The notes under the pieces: generated by a model
Databases searched by the model: none
What the model was told of the DNA's origin: nothing
The model's input: the letters and a program-made list of their open reading frames with translations, nothing else
Shown: positions 62,374 to 64,000 of the stretch, piece after piece
How positions within the stretch are numbered: the stretch's first letter is position 1
How the letters are laid out: every line of letters starts with the position of its first letter
Assembly: GCF_004343075.1 (NCBI RefSeq)
Contig: NZ_SLXP01000016.1
Location: 1-64,000 of the forward strand
Length of the DNA: 64,000 nt
Direction: 5' to 3'
Origin: Rhodovulum marinum
GTDB taxonomy: Bacteria > Pseudomonadota > Alphaproteobacteria > Rhodobacterales > Rhodobacteraceae
Made by a program: the position numbers and the translations under genes

Positions 62374-62733
62374 ATGGAGTTGGTGGTGGCAAGCGCGGTG
62401 GGCGTGCTGACCGCGGGCGGGGTCTACCTGATCCTGCGGCTGCGCGCGTTCCCGGTGATCCTGGGGCTGGCGCTGTTGTCCTATGCGGTGAACGTGTTCC
62501 TGTTCGCCACGGGGCGGCTGGCGATCAACGCGCCGCCAGTGCTGCAGAAATACGGCGAGGCGGCCTATACCGACCCGCTGCCGCAGGCGCTGGTGCTGAC
62601 GGCCATCGTGATTTCCTTTGGCATGACGGCGGTGTTGGTGATGATCGCGCTGGGCGCCTATATCGAGGCCGATGACGACCGGATCGACATGACCGGGGAT
62701 GACGAGGCCGCCGGAAAGGATTCGACGGCATGA
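62374..62733 (+). CDS. mrpC: Mrp antiporter subunit C
   Basis: A 119-residue NuoK-like subunit with three transmembrane helices: LVVASAVGVLTAGGVYLIL, VILGLALLSYAVNVFLFATG and ALVLTAIVISFGMTAVLVMIALGAY. The family motif DPLPQALVLTAIVI is clear. The acidic C-terminal tail is cytoplasmic. The ATG is 1 base after the mrpA stop, and its stop overlaps mrpD (ATGA). It is required for antiporter assembly in characterised Mrp complexes. Confidence 0.94.
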   Translation: MELVVASAVGVLTAGGVYLILRLRAFPVILGLALLSYAVNVFLFATGRLAINAPPVLQKYGEAAYTDPLPQALVLTAIVISFGMTAVLVMIALGAYIEADDDRIDMTGDDEAAGKDSTA

Positions 62734-64000
62734 TGCACTGGATCATCGCCCCGGTCGTTCTGCCGGCGCTGCTGGCGCCGCTGATCGCGTTCGTGATGCG
62801 CCACGACATCGTGCTGGCGCGGGCGGCCTCGTTCGCGGGCACGCTTGCGCTGGTCGCGATCTCGGTGGGCCTGACGGTGCTGGCCGCGGATGGGGCCACC
62901 CATGTCTATGAACTGGGCGACTGGCCCGCGCCGTTCGGCATCGTGCTGGTGCTGGACCGGTTGTCGGCGCTTCTGGTGTTGCTGACGTCCGTTCTGGCGC
63001 TGATCGTGCTGACCCATGCCACGGCGACGGGCTGGGACGCGCGGGGGCGGCATTTCCATGCGCTGTTCCAGTTCCAGCTGATGGGGATTTGCGGTGCCTT
63101 CCTGACCGGCGACGCGTTCAACCTGTTCGTGTTCTTCGAGGTTCTGCTGATCGCGTCCTACGGGCTGATGATCCATGGCGGCGGCAAGGTGCGGCTGCAG
63201 GCGGGGCTGCAATACGTGGTGATGAACCTGGCGGGGTCCACGCTGTTCCTGTTCGCGCTGGGCACGCTTTACGCCACGACGGGCACGCTGAACATCGCCG
63301 ACCTGGCGGTGAAGGTGCGCGAGATCCCCGTCGAGGATGCGGCGCTGATCCGGGTCGCGGCGATGCTGTTGATGATCGTCTTCGCGATCAAGGCGGCCCT
63401 GTTCCCGATCCAGTTCTGGCTGCCCGCGACCTATGCCAACGCGCCCGCGCCGGTGGCCGCCCTGTTCGCGATCATGACCAAGGTGGGGGCCTATGCCATC
63501 GTGCGGGTGCACACGGTGGTGTTCGGCCCCGATGTCGCGGCGCTCAGCGGGTTGCCGGGGACATGGCTGTACCCGGCGGCGGCGGTGACGCTGGCCATCG
63601 GGGCGTTCGGGGTGCTGGGGGCGCGGCGGCTGATGCCGATGCTGGCCTTCTCGGTGGTGGCCTCGATGGGCACGCTGATGCTGGGGGTGGCGGCGTTCAC
63701 GCCCTGGGCCACCACGGCGGCGCTCTATTACCTGATCCATTCGACCTTTGCGGCGGCGGCACTGTTCCTGCTGGCCGACCTTGTGGTGGCCCGCCGCCCC
63801 GAGGGCGACCGGCTGAGCGCCGCGCCCGCCACGGTGCAGAACGGGTTGTTCGCGGCGCTGTTCTTTGCCGGGGCGCTGGGCATGGCGGGGATGCCGCCGT
63901 TGAGCGGGTTCCTGGGCAAGCTGATGCTGCTGGACGCGCTGCGCGATCCGGGACCGATGGTACTGGGCTGGGTGGTGATCCTGGGCGGGTCGCTGTTGAT
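62730..64000 (+). CDS. mrpD: Mrp antiporter subunit D (3' end outside window)
   Basis: 423 residues visible, still open at the window end. It is a second NuoM/N-like antiporter subunit: ALFQFQLMGICGAFLTGDAFNLFVFFEVLLIASYGLMIHG, then FPIQFWLPATYANAPAPVAALFAIMTKVGAYAIVR with the channel lysines, and GMPPLSGFLGKLMLLDAL near the end. A full MrpD is about 500-550 residues, so 80-130 are missing. mrpE, F and G should follow to the right. Confidence 0.94.
   Translation, partial: MMHWIIAPVVLPALLAPLIAFVMRHDIVLARAASFAGTLALVAISVGLTVLAADGATHVYELGDWPAPFGIVLVLDRLSALLVLLTSVLALIVLTHATATGWDARGRHFHALFQFQLMGICGAFLTGDAFNLFVFFEVLLIASYGLMIHGGGKVRLQAGLQYVVMNLAGSTLFLFALGTLYATTGTLNIADLAVKVREIPVEDAALIRVAAMLLMIVFAIKAALFPIQFWLPATYANAPAPVAALFAIMTKVGAYAIVRVHTVVFGPDVAALSGLPGTWLYPAAAVTLAIGAFGVLGARRLMPMLAFSVVASMGTLMLGVAAFTPWATTAALYYLIHSTFAAAALFLLADLVVARRPEGDRLSAAPATVQNGLFAALFFAGALGMAGMPPLSGFLGKLMLLDALRDPGPMVLGWVVILGGSLL

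Overview
The window is GC-rich, densely packed chromosomal DNA. Gene content and order point to an alphaproteobacterium of the Rhodobacteraceae (Rhodobacter/roseobacter type). The signs are an atpHAGDC operon without F0 genes followed by a short H-type-lectin-like gene, a DUF2125 protein, a TIGR01459 HAD protein, YcgN-type cysteine cluster protein, CIRCE-controlled groESL, FixJ-type two-component pairs and many ATGA/GTGA start-stop overlaps. No rRNA, tRNA, CRISPR array, insertion sequence or prophage is visible. The sequence reads as core and niche-adaptation genome, not a mobile island.

Layout. 1-2787: truncated bluB, a 762-base gap, and an SLC13-type transporter. 2850-5377 (minus): an ArsR-controlled operon with an ArsP/YraQ-like permease, a small CxxC thioredoxin-fold protein and an atypical metallo-beta-lactamase-fold protein. 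5757-11177: a redox block with an intradiol-dioxygenase-like Tat protein and a small ferric-reductase-like membrane protein, then a two-component system divergent from an EF-hand periplasmic protein and a flavocytochrome. A perfect 16-bp inverted repeat lies between the divergent genes. 11441-15711: a ferrous-iron operon with NikL-like and DUF4198 periplasmic proteins, feoA, feoB and a Cys-rich membrane peptide. 15735-20676: the dabAB inorganic-carbon uptake pair with a divergent LysR regulator. 21015-23956: a Cache/PAS sensor kinase and a FixJ-type regulator. 24249-29675: a Hint-domain protein, rpsD, a YqhA-like protein, hisC-tyrA and an extensin-like protein. 29706-37196: DUF2125, a gamma-glutamylcyclotransferase-like protein, an ExbB-like/coiled-coil OmpA pair, a metal-ligand-less LytM protein and clpA. 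37362-46396: gloB, a methyltransferase, the F1 ATPase operon, prs and an HCCA-isomerase-like protein. 46558-51537 (minus): ltaE, YcgN-like, ribF, MaoC, HAD and ppaC. 51788-53764: groESL. 53912-58503: xdhABC. 58481-59205 (minus): two small secreted proteins. 59499 to the end: an Mrp cation/proton antiporter operon that runs off the window.

How the genes fit together. The left third is dominated by metal and redox physiology: thiol/metalloid resistance, a putative surface electron-transfer module and Fe2+ import. DabAB would supply bicarbonate under the control of its LysR neighbour. The Mrp antiporter and DabB share NuoL/M/N-type antiporter subunits. The likeliest under-described systems are (i) the two-component/EF-hand/flavocytochrome module with its TGTCG operator, (ii) the ExbB-like channel paired with a peptidoglycan-binding partner carrying a very long periplasmic coiled coil, next to a degenerate LytM protein, and (iii) the Feo operon that carries NikKL-like accessory proteins. 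Family assignments come from motif reading only; no search was run.
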